From Zygnema cylindricum (lineage: Eukaryota > Streptophyta > Zygnematophyceae > Zygnematales > Zygnemataceae): a stretch of DNA of 64,000 bases. Positions 22,934 to 36,507 of the stretch are shown here, one piece after another. Under the pieces are notes generated by a model. That model was not told where the DNA came from. It did not search any database and was given only the letters and a program-made list of their open reading frames with translations. Each line of letters opens with the position of its first letter. Positions within the stretch are counted from its first letter, which is position 1. The stretch spans positions 1-64,000 of the forward strand of contig JBBHKE010001457.1 in NCBI GenBank assembly GCA_037447655.1. Reading direction: 5' to 3'. The position numbers and the translations under genes are program-made.

Positions 22934-23331
22934 AACTCTAATATTGTTCCGTTTTAAATAGTCTGGCGTACGGTCGGCCCGTAAAATATAACAGCCCGTG
23001 GAGTTGGTACGATTACAGAATTTCCTGATGGAACGCCACCCTCAGACGATAAAGTGTGCGGCGTTGACAGCGCACTCGGATTTGATTCCTAGTAATAAAG
23101 ACGGGGAAAATCGTGCGAACCTGTTCTCCCATGTTCACACGTCGACTATGTGCACACACGCTATTGCGGCTTCACTATGGGGAATGTGCATTTAAATTAG
23201 TGTTACATGGATAAATTAACGTCAATGTTTTTGTCGGCGTGGGTCCTTGAACTCAAAATAGAGTTGATAACACTAATTCTTTCTTTTCTTTACACTATGA
23301 GCGACTCACAGTGTAGTGTTATTAACTCTAA

Positions 23332-24125
23332 GGGTATTTTCGCATGTAACCGAAACTTAGTCTTGCTACTTTGTTTTTAAGCGAAGATTCTCCGTACAGC
23401 TTTCGGAGCATTCGGATGTAAACGCAAATAACTTGTCACTTAAAAAAGTGACTTAAGTAGACGTGTACGAAGAATTGTGACAGATGATAAAATGAGGCGA
23501 AACTTACACTCGCCTTCAATTTGAGGCGTTTCTCCGCACGCTGTACAATTTTTGTGATTTCGTCTTGTCCGTACGCCACATTGTCGACGTGTCAAAACCC
23601 TAAAAAAACCTTTCGCTGTCGCACAGAATTTGCGGTTTCGTTGATCGTCTTCCCACTTGCCGACAGGTGGCCAATGTTTTTCATACGCCGTATGTGTGAA
23701 GACACCTGTTTTTGAGAGAGACGGCCCCTGTACGGATCAGCGCACGCAAAACATTACGCACAGGCTGGAAACGTGCAGTGTGTTTTTTTTTTGGTACCCC
23801 GCGCACAAAAATTGTAAAAAACTTCAGACACGTGCGACAATGTTCGCTCACCTTATTGGACTTTATTTCAAATCACCTCGCGATGTGATTTGATGTAAAG
23901 TTTGAACATGTGTTGAAAGGACGCGAAAGTGGGTCGAAATGCGCTAAACGACAAATGTATCGCGCTAGACGACAAACTACTGTACGTATAAAGTTTCAGG
24001 GTAACGCAACTTGTACGGTGATAATTTCTATTTTTTGGTACGGCTGCGGATTTTCACGTTTTTTTCTAAGTTATGGAGGAAAACGACAAAAAATAACTGT
24101 AACTTTAGCACATGCGAAAGTACCC
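23332..24125. mobile_element. PIF/Harbinger-like miniature element (TAA target duplication)
   Basis: Ends GGGTATTTTCGCATGTAA and GCACATGCGAAAGTACCC, flanked by TAA on both sides (23329-23331 and 24126-24128). 794 bp. It shares terminal and interior words (GATTCTCCGTAC) with 35702-36507. The 3-bp TAA/TTA duplication and GGG...CCC ends suggest PIF/Harbinger. No transposase. Confidence 0.78.
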
Positions 24126-24128
24126 TAA

Positions 24129-25292
24129 GTAACAACGGTGGGCGGTGTAGTGATAGCTCTTCATGGTGTACCGTTAACACTAAGTATTTTTTTTAAACCT
24201 GGAAGAAAAACCACTCCAAATACACTTCTGTGGCTATCATAGAATCCTTACAACCCTAAAAACAAATCAAAAACTTCCCATTTATACCCCCGATGTTTGC
24301 AAACAAAACCACTTATTTTCATCGTTTTTCGCCTTGATTTTCCCTTTTGTTTATTCCCTCGTTATGTGGTTTTTCAGTTTTAGCAATGCTACTTCTTTTC
24401 GTTCCTATGGACTCAGATGGTTTACCATCGCGCTTTTTAATAAAGTCGGCCCCCTACTATCAACTAATACTACCATGCTTTCCATTCCCCGCAGAAAACC
24501 ACAGATTATGAAGTTGACTTCCCACAAAAGATGGACCACGTCATACTCTTGTATCAAATCAATAATGTGCATACACCTTAGGAAATAAGCACTTTTCAGT
24601 ACAAAATAATCAAAAATATGAAAACCTCTTCACACGAAAATAAAAGCACAGTTAAAGAAAAACCAACACAGACAGCAACCAACTGACAACCAGTTCAGTA
24701 TTATGAAAAAAAAAATAGAAAAACAAAGCTTTAGTTTTGAAAAAGAGTGTTTACATGCCTATCTAAGACACCAACTACCCTCCAAAACTAAATAACCACT
24801 ACCCATAGGGAATGCCAATAATTTCTTTCGTTTTCGTATTCTTCTTAAAGAAAACAAAAACAAAAAAGTTTCTAACCTTTTTTAGGTACACTACTACCGT
24901 GCTTAAATTATTAACAGCAGGAACTTTTTCTTTCACCTATTTGACATTTGTATAGAAAAAAAGAAAACCGAAAAAAAGAACCTCATAACCCTAAAAAGTT
25001 ACCTGCTAGGAATCGAATGCTCGTCGACGAAAGAGCTTGCGCTTAACACCGAGATTTTATAGAACCCATCCGCAAGGCTACAAAAAAAAAAAAACTAAAA
25101 CCTCTTTCGCTTTTTGCCTCTCCCCTCTCTATTTCCTGCTTCTCAAACCAAACTCTACAAAACCCTCGACAAAAAAAATACACTAAACTAAACATACACT
25201 AACACTAAGAAATTGTTTTCTCACTCCTCCCTCGCACATTCTCTTGCTGCACACTATATTCACGCTAACTATAGTTCAAATAAAACATTTTT
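24129..25292. other. Intergenic, downstream of the LHY-like gene
   Basis: AT-rich DNA between the last miniature element and the LHY-like stop codon. It must hold the LHY-like 3' UTR and poly(A) site. I see no gene. Confidence 0.5.
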
Positions 25293-27624
25293 TCACAAAG
25301 AATTGACGGGAGGACACGGTCTTTTTTTCAAAGGAACACACTGCCCTGTCTGTCCATTATCCACGGAAGGTTCTATTCCTGTCTCCATTTCCATCCTTTT
25401 TCTTTCGGATTTTGCTGTGGGACTTCCAGAATTGCTTCTCGAATACGGTTGGAAACCGCCTCCGCTTCCAAATCTCAGATTCTGGGGCGGTGAATTTCCT
25501 CCGTTTTCCGTAAATTCGTTCGCCGTTGCTCCCGACTGAATGGCCACTCTCAGCATCGATAAACGCTGCAGAAAAAGACATCGGGAAACAAATTAGAAAA
25601 GACAAACCCAGAAAACAACTAATTCATAAAAACCAAATCAAAGGAGAAAAAAAAACAAATTCACGAAAAACACAACTCCAGACAAAAAAAGAGGAAGACA
25701 GAGAGAGGGAAAGAGAGAGGGAGAGAAGGAGAGAGACAGACAGGGAGAGAAAGAGATTTTGCTCACCTGTCTGTGAACTTCATCTGGATCTCCTTCTGTG
25801 TCCTCTCCTCCAAACTTTTCCCTCCCTGGACTCCCACGGGCAGTTCCAGTCATCACCAAAACTTTTTTCTGCCCAGAAACTGAATCCACATTCAACCCGA
25901 GAGTACTGGGCCGATTTGGACTTTCCGAACCATCTCTCTTCCCCTCCTCATACTCCACTTTCACAAGTCCTTCCTTCACGACCACTTCTCTGTCTCTCCC
26001 TCCTCCCTCTCCGCCCGTTTCTTTACCTTTTTCTTGAAATTCTCCAACCACGGGAGTCACAGAACTCGCCGAGGGAGCCATCGAAATCTTTTTCTCGGGA
26101 TTTTTTTCAGAGGTACTTTTACTCCCACTGTGGTAGTGGTAGTGGTAATGATGGTGGACTCCCACTCCTCCCACTCCTCCTTCTTCTCCTTCTTCTCCTA
26201 CTACTGGTCCCCCATTTGGACTCAAAGGCGCTCGAGGTAATCCTCCTCCGATTTTCCCGTTATTGGTGTTGCCCTCATTATTAGTAGCTATCCCTCCTCC
26301 TCCCACCCCCCACGGAGAAGGGGAGAAATCTCTCGGTAAAGTATCTCGGGTAAACAAAGCGTGAAAGGCCTTTCTCCCCTCACTGCTGACCTCCTTTCTC
26401 GCCTCTACTGTCTCAATCCCCATATGTTTCAAATGTCTCAGAGTTGATTTTCCCTCTCCCTCTCCCTTTCCATGACCTCCTCCCTCGACTCTCCCCTTTT
26501 CACTCCACTCTACATTATTGCTCCCTCCCTCCCCTCCCACAGCCCCAGAAATCCCTCCCGCAGGAATCCCGCCACTGCCAGCTCCCCTCTCTCTCCTCTC
26601 TCCCTCTCCATCTCTCTCTATCTCCATCTCCTCTGCCTCCCCTCCCTCTATCCCCTCTCTTTCTGCGTCCTCCTTCATAGGAGAAGCCTCTATGGGGGAA
26701 ACTCCTCCCAAAGGAGGTCCGTCTCCTCCATCCCCATCTGAGGACCCCCCATCCGAAGACCCTCCTCTCCCTCTCTTCCCCTCTAAATTCCCGCAACCGG
26801 AGGAGTGAGAAGACGGTCCTCCTCCCCCCGAAGTATCTCCGTCCCTCCCTACCCCATTTGGAGTCACGTCTCCCTCTCCCCCACTTCCATCCGATCCACA
26901 CGACATTCCTCCCACTTCTCCTACTCCTCCATAATTGCTGCTTCCCTTCTCTCCTCCCTCTCCTCCCTCTCCTTGCTCTCCTCCTTTTCCCTCTCCCAAG
27001 GGGCTCGTACTCCCACTGATCGACCTCCCTCTCAGCCTTTTCCTCAGAGCCTCTCCCTCTACCAAGGAGGGAGACACTGTTCCTTCCTTCATCTCTCCTC
27101 CTCCCTCGATTCTCCTCTCCTTCGCCTTCTCTCCCTTCGCTCCCCCTTTTGGCCCCTTTCCCTGTGGAGCTTTCCCTCCCTTCACCCCGCCTCCCACTGT
27201 GACAGTTACATTCTCCGTCTCCTCCTTCTCCTTCTCCTCTATCATAGAGGACGAGAGAGAGGGGAGTAAGGGGCTTTTGAAGCTCTCCGTCTTCGAGTTG
27301 GGATTAAAAGAATTTTCCACTCCTCCTCTCACACAGCTTGCAGCCATGGGAGCAGAGGGAGATGCCTCTATTACTCCCCCAGAGGGAGAGGAATCGGTGG
27401 TAATAAGGGGAGCGCTGGGCCTCAAGGGAGGGGGGGCAGAGACGCCACCTCCGGGACTTCTTCTCGTTTTGAGTTCCTGCAATTTCCATAAAGAAGAGGG
27501 AAGAGAGGGGGAAGAGAGAAGTAGAAGGAAAAAGACACAGAGAGGAAGTTAGAAACCCAAAAACAGATAATTCTTAAAAAAATACAGCTCTTAGGCAAAG
27601 AGGGAGGGAAGGAAAGAGAGAGAC

Positions 27625-27667
<43 letters not shown>

Positions 27668-30600
27668 TACCTTCAATCGAGAAGCTCTCTCTGCCCTCCT
27701 TATTCCACTCGCTTTTGCCAAGTTATGTCCTCCTTGTGGACTACAGCTCTCCCCTTCTCCGATCTGAGAACACTCCTCTACTCCTCTCTCTCCTCCACCC
27801 GACGCTGATTTCTTCTGAACCTCGTGTCCCTCTTCTCCTCCGGCTTGTCCTTCTCTCAAGCCTCCTCCACTCTCTCCTCGTTCCTCCGCCCTCCCTCCTC
27901 CCTTCCCCTTCTCGGTCATCCCTCCCACCTGCATAACCGGAGGGGTAGAGGGAGGAGCTCCCCCCATAGGAATACCAGAAATACTCCCATTTACCACATT
28001 TCCCTGTAAAGCCCACCAAGCAGAAGCCGCAGCCATAATTGACGCTACCTTCCCTTCCTCTCCTTCTCCAGGAGAAGGAGAGGAATTTACCACTCCTCCC
28101 TCTCCTCCTCCTCCTCCTCCACCACCCCACATAGACATCGCAGCCATGGCTGCCGGATCGTGAGGTCCTGGACCTCCCCAAAGCCCGAAAGGGGAGAGAG
28201 AGGGAGGGAGAGAGGGAGGAGCCGGTCCTCGAGACGCGAAACTCGCCATTTGGTTTAAATGAGCTTCGTAAGCTGCAAAAGATGGGTGGTGTCTGGGGGG
28301 TGGAGGGAAAGGGAAGGAGGGAGGAAGGAAGAAGGGAGAGTGGAGGAGAGAAGCTTCCATGGGATTGGCCATGGCTGCCATCATTTGATACTGAGAGTGC
28401 GAATATTCGAAGGGAGGAGATGGAGAATATTCCATGGAGTTGTTATTTGGGCCCCTTTGAGCCTCGAAATGGGGCGGAAAATTTGAATAAATACCACGAT
28501 AATGATGATTTTGTTGGTCGAACAATTGGGCGTTCATCCGATGTTGTGTGCTTTGAAGATTTTGAGGAATTTGGGAATTATTATGCGAATTCGATCCGTT
28601 TTGGTACCACCCTAAAACTCCTCCTCCTCCTCCTCCTTCCTCCTTCACGACAATGTTGCTCGTTCCCTCCATCGACAATCCCGATTCGATCATCGATTTC
28701 TCCGACTGGGACGGAATCCCAGGAACTCTCTCTCTTTCCCTCTCGCTCTCCCTCTCTCCTCCTCTCCCTCCTCCACCACCGCTCTCTCCTCCTCCTCCCT
28801 CACCTCCCGACCCGCCTCCACTTTCAATCGAAGTCGCTCTTCTTGGGACAAAGGCACTCTCTCCGGTCCTAAACCCTGTCCCTACATCCCCACTACTGGA
28901 AACTCTCACAAGTCCCGCCGGCAAATTTCCGAGAGTGAGAGAGGCTGCCCGGTGGGCCGTCGGTACGACCAAAGTTTGTCCGAAAAGTTTCACACTGCCC
29001 GGAGATCCTGCGCCGTTTGGCAATTGGGCAGCGAAAACATTTCCGGTCTGCCCCAAAGAAAGCTCTCCTCCTCCTCCTCCGACTACTATTCCTGGTTCTG
29101 CCGGTGTTGGTCCTCCTACACCTCCCACCACTACTCCTACTCCCTGTGACATCCGTCCAGCGAGATTGGAGCGTAGATTTCCAGCACCAGTTTGCATTCT
29201 TCCGGCATAAGGGAAAAAGCCTCCACTCCCATGGGCTGGCTTAGATCTCTGTAAAAAAGAGAGACAGACAGACAGGGAGAAAAGAAAGAAAGAAAACATG
29301 AGGAAACATTCAGCGGGAGAAAAAAATGCAAAAAGAGTTGACTGTGGGAACTAAGATGGTTTTGCGGGATGTTGGTTCTCTTTTGAGATAACCTCCAAAA
29401 ACAAACAAACCAAACAATAGAGTGAGGGAGCTCAAAAGAAAAGAGGGATAGACAGAGGAGAGTGACAGACAGCCAGCGAGGGCTTAACAGAGAAATGGAA
29501 GATGAGACAAAAACTGATGGACAGAGACTGAGGAAAGTGGCAGATAGAGAAAAAGAAAGAGACAGAGAGAGGCAGGGACAAAGACAGAGAGATAAGAGGG
29601 ATAGAGACAGAGAGATAGAGAGACGAAAACAGATTAGTACAGAAACAGTCAGAGACAGAGAGAGAAAGAAAGAGAGACGGACAGAAATGAAGTGATCGAA
29701 AACGAGAAAGAAAAACAGACAGAGAAGACAAAAAACAGAGACACAGAGACGAAGAAAGACAATAGGAAAGAAGGGACAGCAGAAGAACAGAACAGAGACA
29801 AAGAAGACAAGAGAAAAACAGACAGAGACAAAGAGACAGAGTAGGACACAAAGATTGGGACTGTCACAACCAAGGAGACAAGTGGTCGAGAGAGGGAGAG
29901 AGAGGGAGAAAACACTTACCACTCCCAATTCCTCTCCGGCCAGAGTAGCAGCTATAGTGCAATCCAAATGTGTGGGAGGAGCCGACGCCATACGAGGCAA
30001 CATTCTCCCTCCCCTCCCTCCCTCCTCCCTCCCAATATCTTCATCTCTCTCTCTCTCCCTCTCTCCTGGACTCCCATTTGCTGCTGCTTTCCGAGGATAA
30101 GGATGACTCGGTTTTCTTTTGGGTCGGGGGGGAGGGATGTCGATATCAGGCAGGGAGGGGTGGGAAACAGTCCCATTGGGAGACGCCATTTCACGCTCCA
30201 ACTGTACAAAAAAAAAAAAAAAACAACAAAAAAGAAGGGAAAACAGAAAAAAGGGAAATAGGTTGTTAGAAAATTGAAATAAGAGTCGGAGATCAAATTC
30301 CAAAGTGAAGTAGACACAAGCAGAGCAATGGCGAAAATAGCAAGGATAGGGAGAGAGAGAGGACAAAAGAGGAAAGGAAAAGGGAAAATGACAAACTTTG
30401 GAAAAGAATTTTTGGGCATGGCTTCGAATTTGGACCGCAGTTTTGGTCCCGATGTGTTCTGCAGAAAAGGAATTCAATATTTTGTAAAGAGAAAGTACAA
30501 ATAGACTTTTTTTTATGATTCTAAATTAATATTTAACTGTCATATGCATAAATCTAAGACAAATACGATGGAGGAAAGAATCGGGGAAAAAAACAATTAC

Positions 30601-31374
30601 TGTATGGATCAAAAAAAGATGAAAAAAAGACATGCATAAGTGCATTTTTCTGAACAAAAACACATCAGAACACCAATTACAGTTCACAGTTTCTACTTCG
30701 TTATTTATCTGTTTACCAATGACTGACCTTCTATGCGTCTCCATGCTCTTCCGTAAAGTCGAAGAGCTTCCAGAAATTTCAAATGCTCTTCTTCCGCCCA
30801 TCTCTCTCTCTGCTTAGTTATAGTATATGGTTTTCGAGCCTGTGAAGAAAAAACAAAAAACAAAACAAAACCAAAAAAACACAAGAAAGAATGTGTCAGA
30901 CTCATGTTGTCACTTCTGTCAATGAGCAATTTCCTGTCCTTTCTAGCTTTCAAAGACATCAAAATCAATACTACAAAACATTGCAAAAAATTGCAGAATA
31001 TGATAAGAATGACTGCAAACCAAAGAAAGACATTCAGAAAAAGCATTCCACTTCATCGAAAACAGAGCAAAACAGAAAAACCAACATTAAGTGGGATGTG
31101 ACTTTGGAACCAATAAGCCATTCAAAGAGGGAGGAAACAAAGAAAAAGGAAGCAAGAGAGAGACAGCCGAGAAAGACAGCGAGGAAAATGAAAGAGAGAG
31201 AGGGAGATTCCTGTTACTAATACAACTTAGTAACAAAGTCCAAATGAAGGAGGTACAGGAAAAGGAGAAGAAGAGGAAAAAGAAACAAGAGTGGAGAATA
31301 AAAAGGAGACTGACCTTTGTATTGAGATCATCAGACGAGTGAGCTCTTTCAAGGCCCGGAGGGACCGACATCAT
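25293..31374 (-). CDS. LHY: LHY/CCA1-type single-MYB (SHAQKYF class) circadian clock transcription factor
   Basis: Nuclear DNA-binding protein; plant relatives are morning-phase repressors of the circadian clock. Coding exons: 31374-31315, 30839-30728, 30458-30397, 30201-29920, 29248-27671, 27476-25767 and 25565-25293. All have consensus splice sites and consistent phases, giving 1358 aa. The MYB repeat spans about residues 22-78 ([42 protein letters not shown]) and is split over three exons. The N-terminus before it (SSDDLNTKA) matches LHY's short leader. Two conserved C-terminal blocks are present: [20 protein letters not shown] (about residue 1065) and [10 protein letters not shown] (last exon), which favour LHY/CCA1 over REVEILLE proteins. 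The protein is about twice the usual length because of long Gly/Ser/Glu-rich and Pro-rich segments in exons 5 and 6. The start is the first of two adjacent ATGs. The exon stays open upstream to an acceptor at 31522, so an earlier start or a spliced 5' UTR is possible. Confidence 0.92.
25690..25757 (+). repeat. (GA)n tract next to the LHY-like exon 6 donor
   Basis: Pyrimidine-rich on the LHY-like sense strand, starting about 10 nt after the donor of exon 6. Confidence 0.8.
27600..27664 (+). repeat. (GA)n tract next to the LHY-like exon 5 donor
   Basis: On the sense strand a CT run begins directly after the GTACAT donor of exon 5. Confidence 0.85.
29430..29915 (+). repeat. GACAGAGA-type purine repeat in LHY-like intron 4
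   Basis: Long imperfect GAGACA/GAGAGA tract. Apparent ORFs on both strands are low-complexity artefacts. Confidence 0.8.
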
Positions 31375-31521
31375 GGAGGGAGAAACGAAATGCTCCGTAT
31401 AGGACAAAAGGGGTACCGGAGAAAAGAGATATTGTGGATATTGGGGTACTGGTACCTTCACACAGGAAGAGTAGGAAGCTAAATGGGAATTCCAGACAGC
31501 CGAAATCACTTTACTGTCTCC
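31315..31521 (-). other. First recognised LHY-like exon, 5' portion possibly untranslated
   Basis: An acceptor-like TTTCTTGTGTGCAG ends at 31522 on the minus strand, and the exon stays open from 31521 to the donor at 31313-31314. Coding is assumed from the ATG at 31374. The upstream open stretch (including VPVPQYPQYLFSP) could be coding or 5' UTR. Confidence 0.5.
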
Positions 31522-31659
31522 CTGCACACAAGAAAGAGAGAGTGGGAGAGAGAGAGGGAGAGAGAGAGATGAGTTTGAAACAAAATAAACTTATAGAAGC
31601 GACATAGAAGAGTCCATATTATTTCCTTTATCAACAGCCTAATCTACCGGCATTCAAAT

Positions 31660-32350
31660 ACTTGTCTCTCTTTCTCTCCCTCCCCCCTCTCTACACCATT
31701 CCTCAATATCCTACCTCCCTTCCCGCGGATTCATCGCTCTCTCTCTCTCTTCTCTCTCTTTCTGTCTCCCTCTCTCCATCTTCCTACCTCCATTGCTCTC
31801 TCCCTTCGTCATCATTCTCCTCTCCGCCTACTTCTCGCTCCTTCCCTTATTTTACCTCTTTCCCTGCCTCCCTCTCCCTTTCTCCTTCTCCTCCTTATCC
31901 CCCTCCTCTCAACTCTTCCTGTCTCTCTCCCTCTCATAATAAGGTTTCTCACATCAAAAATAACAAAAACTCACAAAACCTCACATTCTCCCCACACATT
32001 CCCCCCTCACATTCTCCTTCTTCTTCTCAGCCACCCAATTTTCTCCCTGTCCCTCTCCCTATCCCCCACTTTTTCCTCTCCCTCTACCCCCCTGAAAATC
32101 CTAAATCATTTCCCACTTTGATATCCAATCAACCCTCTTTCTTATTCAAAATTCAGAGTCCCTAAAATCATTTTTTTATTTTTTTTACAAAAGCTTCACA
32201 TTTTTTAAACCGATTATTTCTCCATTTTTCCACAAAACCCATAATTTTCTTCCTCCTTCCCTCCTCAATCTCTCCTTACCAACATCTTTCCTCCCCACCT
32301 TCCTCCCCTATTCTCTCTCTCCCCTTCTCTCCCTCCCTCTCCCCCCCCCC
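31660..32350 (+). repeat. CT-rich low-complexity tract upstream of the LHY-like gene
   Basis: About 700 bp of irregular CTCTCC/CCTCC sequence, ending in a poly-C run at 32341-32352. It lies where the LHY-like promoter or 5' UTR introns would be. The 167-aa ORF here is low complexity. Confidence 0.75.
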
Positions 32351-33141
32351 CCAAAACCTAATTTCCCACATATGCATTATACGATCATTTAAACCCAGAT
32401 TCACATTTTGGGAAAAAAAACTCAAATGTCCAAAAATATATAAACCCCCTTTTTTTCAAAAATGGGTCCGTACAGATGTCAGACATTTTCTTTCCCTTTT
32501 CTTATTTTTTTCCTCTTCATTTTTTATTTTTTTTTTAAACCAGTTTTCCTTCTCTAACTCACCATCCTAGGTTAAAAACTAAAAAAGGGGGGGGGGGGAG
32601 GATCTAACTATGATTAACAAATAAAACGGAAAAACTGTAACGGAAACTAACCTTTTCCGTTGAATGCAACGGAAGAATCATATCCACTCTGTCGCTCTAG
32701 ATTCCTCATATAGTCCAAAAATTTCCCACTTTTGTCGTTTTCTGTTCCGGCTTTATAACCTTTTTTTTCTTTTAAGAAAATTAAAAAAAAAAAGATTTCA
32801 CGACGAACCGAGAAATAGAAATTCTCACAAAATCACGAGAACTTTGCGAAAAAAAAAAAAAAAAAAAAAAATGAAGGAATTGAAAAAGGGTTTTTCAAAT
32901 AGATTTGCTTCAAGACGATTCGATATTTCCGCCGCTACTCACGAGAAAAGTCAAAATTAGAGGTTGCAAAAAGATATTCCAGGGCAGAATTTTTGTCTTT
33001 CCCGAAAACCCTTCGCCCATTCTCATTCGAAATCCCTCTCTTTCTAAATTAAACTATGTTGGATAACAACAAGTAATTATAAAAAACAAAAAAAAGTAGG
33101 TAAAACCAAAGGAGAGATCCTTTCCTCAGTGAGATAAATCT

Positions 33142-33142
<1 letters not shown>

Positions 33143-33192
<50 letters not shown>
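33143..33192 (+). repeat. (CT)n microsatellite
   Basis: About 25 uninterrupted CT dinucleotides in the LHY-like upstream region. Confidence 0.9.
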
Positions 33193-33193
<1 letters not shown>

Positions 33194-33199
33194 GAGGAT

Positions 33200-35700
33200 A
33201 TTATCAAAAGTCAATGGAGAATAAAAGCAAAAAACTGACGTTTGGAAGATCTCAAAAGTGCAGTGGACTTTTTTTTTTATCTTATCTTCCCCTTTCTGTT
33301 TCTTCCCTCTCTCTCTCTCCCTATCCCTCTATCTTACTTTGCTATAGAGGAATGCTAAAAACTTGAGATCCAAAAAAGGGAAAAACAAAAGAAGAGAATC
33401 TCAAGTTTTGACCGTACGGATCAAACCCAAAGGAACAAAATTTTAAAATTCAAAAAAAAAAAAACAAAAACAAAAATCGATAAAAACAAACAAAAAAACA
33501 GGATTGGAATGGGCGGTGAACCAAACTCCGTCCGATTCCTTTCCTAGTCACTTGGTTTTGGTGTTTTTTTTTTTTTTTAAGTCGAGTTTTTTTGAATTTT
33601 TTCGCTTCGTTTCGGCAGTCCCTGCGTACGCTGTCAAATAACACGTGTGAATCAGCTACCCTGTTGGTCCCTGAAATTATGGGTCTCTAGCGACGTTCAT
33701 GATTCGTCCCTAGGTTCTTGCACGTGCGGCAAAATTTCGAGAATTTACGGACGCTGGAGAATTTTGCGGTAGGACAGGCGGAGGGGAGTTTGTGGCTCAG
33801 AACTGCGGCGTACTTTTTTTTGCCGAGCAGGAAAAATATTTCGGGCAGAAAGACGTTTTTTACGGGCAGGAAGCTTGTGTTCAGGTTCAAGTTTTTATTG
33901 GACGCAAGTGGATATTGCAGCCGACAAATTATTTCTCAGAAGTGAATCTTTGACGTCAGATGAAACCAGCGTTGATATGCAGCGTTGGATCTTTAATTGT
34001 GACAAGAAATTGTGGCTGGCTATAAAAAATTTTGTTTCTGAAAATGGAATTTTTACGGGTAAACAACCATACATTTGTTTGTATTTTCCGTACATCTTGT
34101 ACGTACGCGTGCACTTTATAATGTATATTTTGTGGCGTTGGATGGCTCTCAGAACTGCTGGCTCAGATTTCCGCTCATTTTCAGTCGTCGATCTGATCTA
34201 ACGGGCAGACTCTCAGATACGGACAGAAAACGAGGGGCTACGGCAAATAATTTCTTGGCAGGGAATATACCACGTGTCAAAGTGGCTAAAAGTGAAAGCA
34301 CTTTTCTGCGCTTTTTGAAAGATTCGCAATATCCAGCGCGGCGACAATGGAGCACCATGAAGCCACAAATTGTCTGGAGGGTGACGTGGCCACCTCAGAT
34401 AGGATTTTGCTTTTCATTTTGCACTTTTTTGAAGTCAAGATATTTATCGCAATTGCAATAATGATGTTTCCCAGAGCTGCTAGGGTTTCTTTGAGTGAAG
34501 ATTTTGGCGGATTCTGTCCGTACTTCCTAAATGTTATGGAATGTAGATAATGACTTTGTGGGCACAATATCCAGCTTCGGATATTTTGCGCCACAAAAAC
34601 TTCAGGCACAAAAGCGCTTGAATCTGACACGTGTTGAGATCTGAAGAACAGAATGGAAAAATAGCGGGGCAGTTTCGTACATATTTGGCATTTTCTAGCC
34701 GCGCTTTGAAGCCGTAGATACCGCGTACCTTTGAAGATAAGCCTTACGATATGTCGGCATAATGCGTGCTTCGTCAGGAAAACGAATGACGGCCACGAGT
34801 TTCCAAAACCCGCACGAGCCACAATTTATATTTTTGTCGTCGTTTTCGTGCAAAACATTTCATAACTGGCCAGTATGGTACATGGAGAGAGGTTCAACCG
34901 CAGACACGACAAACGAACAAAGTTCTTGAAAATTCAAAACACAGGGGAGGCCCGCTTTGAAAGGAGATCTGCTTAGATGATGACGCATTCTCATGTGTCA
35001 GGCAAATATATTTTGAAATTATATCAAATTCTTATCGATTGTGCCCCGTAAATGCGTCGATATCTTCAACAACTTTCGAAAGGCGCCGAAAATCTGGACC
35101 ATAAAAGATTCTGTTGGTATTTATCTGACCGGCCAGTACCACCTTCTGCTTTTTCTTCCTGGCACGTGCCACTAGAGGCGACGAGCTTCGCTTGGATAAA
35201 CCGTGGATATCTGTTTGCCACCTAGTCTCCCGCTTTCCTAGACGAGCTTGCCCTACACTTCAGGACACGTGTACCACGCGGCCAACTTTACGGGCAGGGG
35301 CAGGACTTAAAAGTTATAATGTGATAAATTAAATATTGCCGTACAGCAGGAGGCGAAGCCACGGAGAGCCACGCAATTTTGTCCTGCAAATTCTCGGAAG
35401 CTCCGGAAACGAAACTGTTCGTCCACGTCACACGCTCCGCGATTCTCGTTTTATCTTTCAAGTTGAGATCATTTTAGTTACGGATTTCGCCATCCGAGAT
35501 CACCAACCAAGGCGACCGACCGGGTTACAAGCAACAAACGAAAGAAAAATATAAATTTTAAAAGTGTTGCTAGGTATCGGTATCGTGCCATATCGCTTTC
35601 CGACATATCCGTGGAGTGACGACTGCCGAGGTCATGTAATTTGTCAAAAATAGATAGCCGTACCATGCAAGCTCGCAATTGAACTTCAATTTAAAGTTTT
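33200..35700. other. Intergenic DNA without a recognisable gene
   Basis: Only short ORFs. The longest, 178 aa on the minus strand at 34286-34822, matches no family I recognise and lacks composition or neighbours that support it. Words of the type CGGGCAGA recur, as they do near 62 kb. Confidence 0.4.
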
Positions 35701-35701
35701 A

Positions 35702-36507
35702 GGGTACGTCCCCATGTAATCGGTACTTTGATAAAGTATTTTGGATTGTAGTAAAGATTCTCCGTACTACTTTGAAGTGCGTCCCTATGTGCGAAAATGA
35801 ATTCGGAACTTTGAAATGTGACGGGGTGATATTGTGACGTCACGCTCACTTGTGACAACGTCGACGTCACTGATTCAATAACTTTCCGCCATGGTTTCCC
35901 GATTTCGTTTTTTCTACTTTTTTCACTCGGCTTGCCATTAAAAAAAAACCTACAAAAATTCAAAAATAATCTTTTTTAAAGATCTTTCATTTTATGCCAA
36001 TATTGTCGTGTCTCATTTTAAAAAACCGATGGTGTGAGAGGGAGAGGGGAGAGGCGACGACGGTGCAAAATTTTGCAAAGGACCCCATGAATGAAAGTGG
36101 AGGTCCGAGACCCCTGCATTTTTTTCCCGTACATGCGCGTGACGGGCAAGGATAAAAATAGCGAGGACTCTCCCTCGTCCTAAAATTTTCCCACTCGTGG
36201 CGCGTGCGTGGTTCGTTTTTCATTCGCTGTTTGGGCGGTACTTTAACTAAAATCACCCCCTCGAGGTGATTTTGGATGAAGTTTTTTTTTTGGGCTGGAT
36301 TCTCTTGCCCGGGGGTCGAAAAGGGGAAAACGCCAAAATGCGTTCACATGACGACAAACATGCCGTACATCCAAAGTATGAATTGACGTTCACTCTACTT
36401 TGGTAAAAATGATTTTCTCGTACGGCTAAAGTTTTTGTCAAAGTTCCCTGAATTTTAGGGCAAAAAGACATAGAAAAGTAGATACTTTAATACATGGGGA
36501 CGTACCC
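35702..36507. mobile_element. PIF/Harbinger-like miniature element (TTA target duplication)
   Basis: Ends GGGTACGTCCCCATGTAAT and TACATGGGGACGTACCC with TTA on both sides (35699-35701, 36508-36510). 806 bp. The interior shares conserved blocks (CGCCATGGTTTCCCGATTTC and GAATGAAAGTGGAGGTCC) with copies near 55.4, 56.9 and 59.5 kb. No transposase ORF. Confidence 0.82.

Noticed and set aside
26935-27552. 205-aa plus-strand ORF opposite the LHY-like gene
   Set aside because: Antisense to exon 6, whose frame, splice sites and conserved motifs identify the true strand; its composition mirrors the low-complexity exon.
34286-34822. 178-aa minus-strand ORF
   Set aside because: No recognisable family motif, no intron or neighbour support, and overlapping ORFs on the other strand; insufficient to call a gene.
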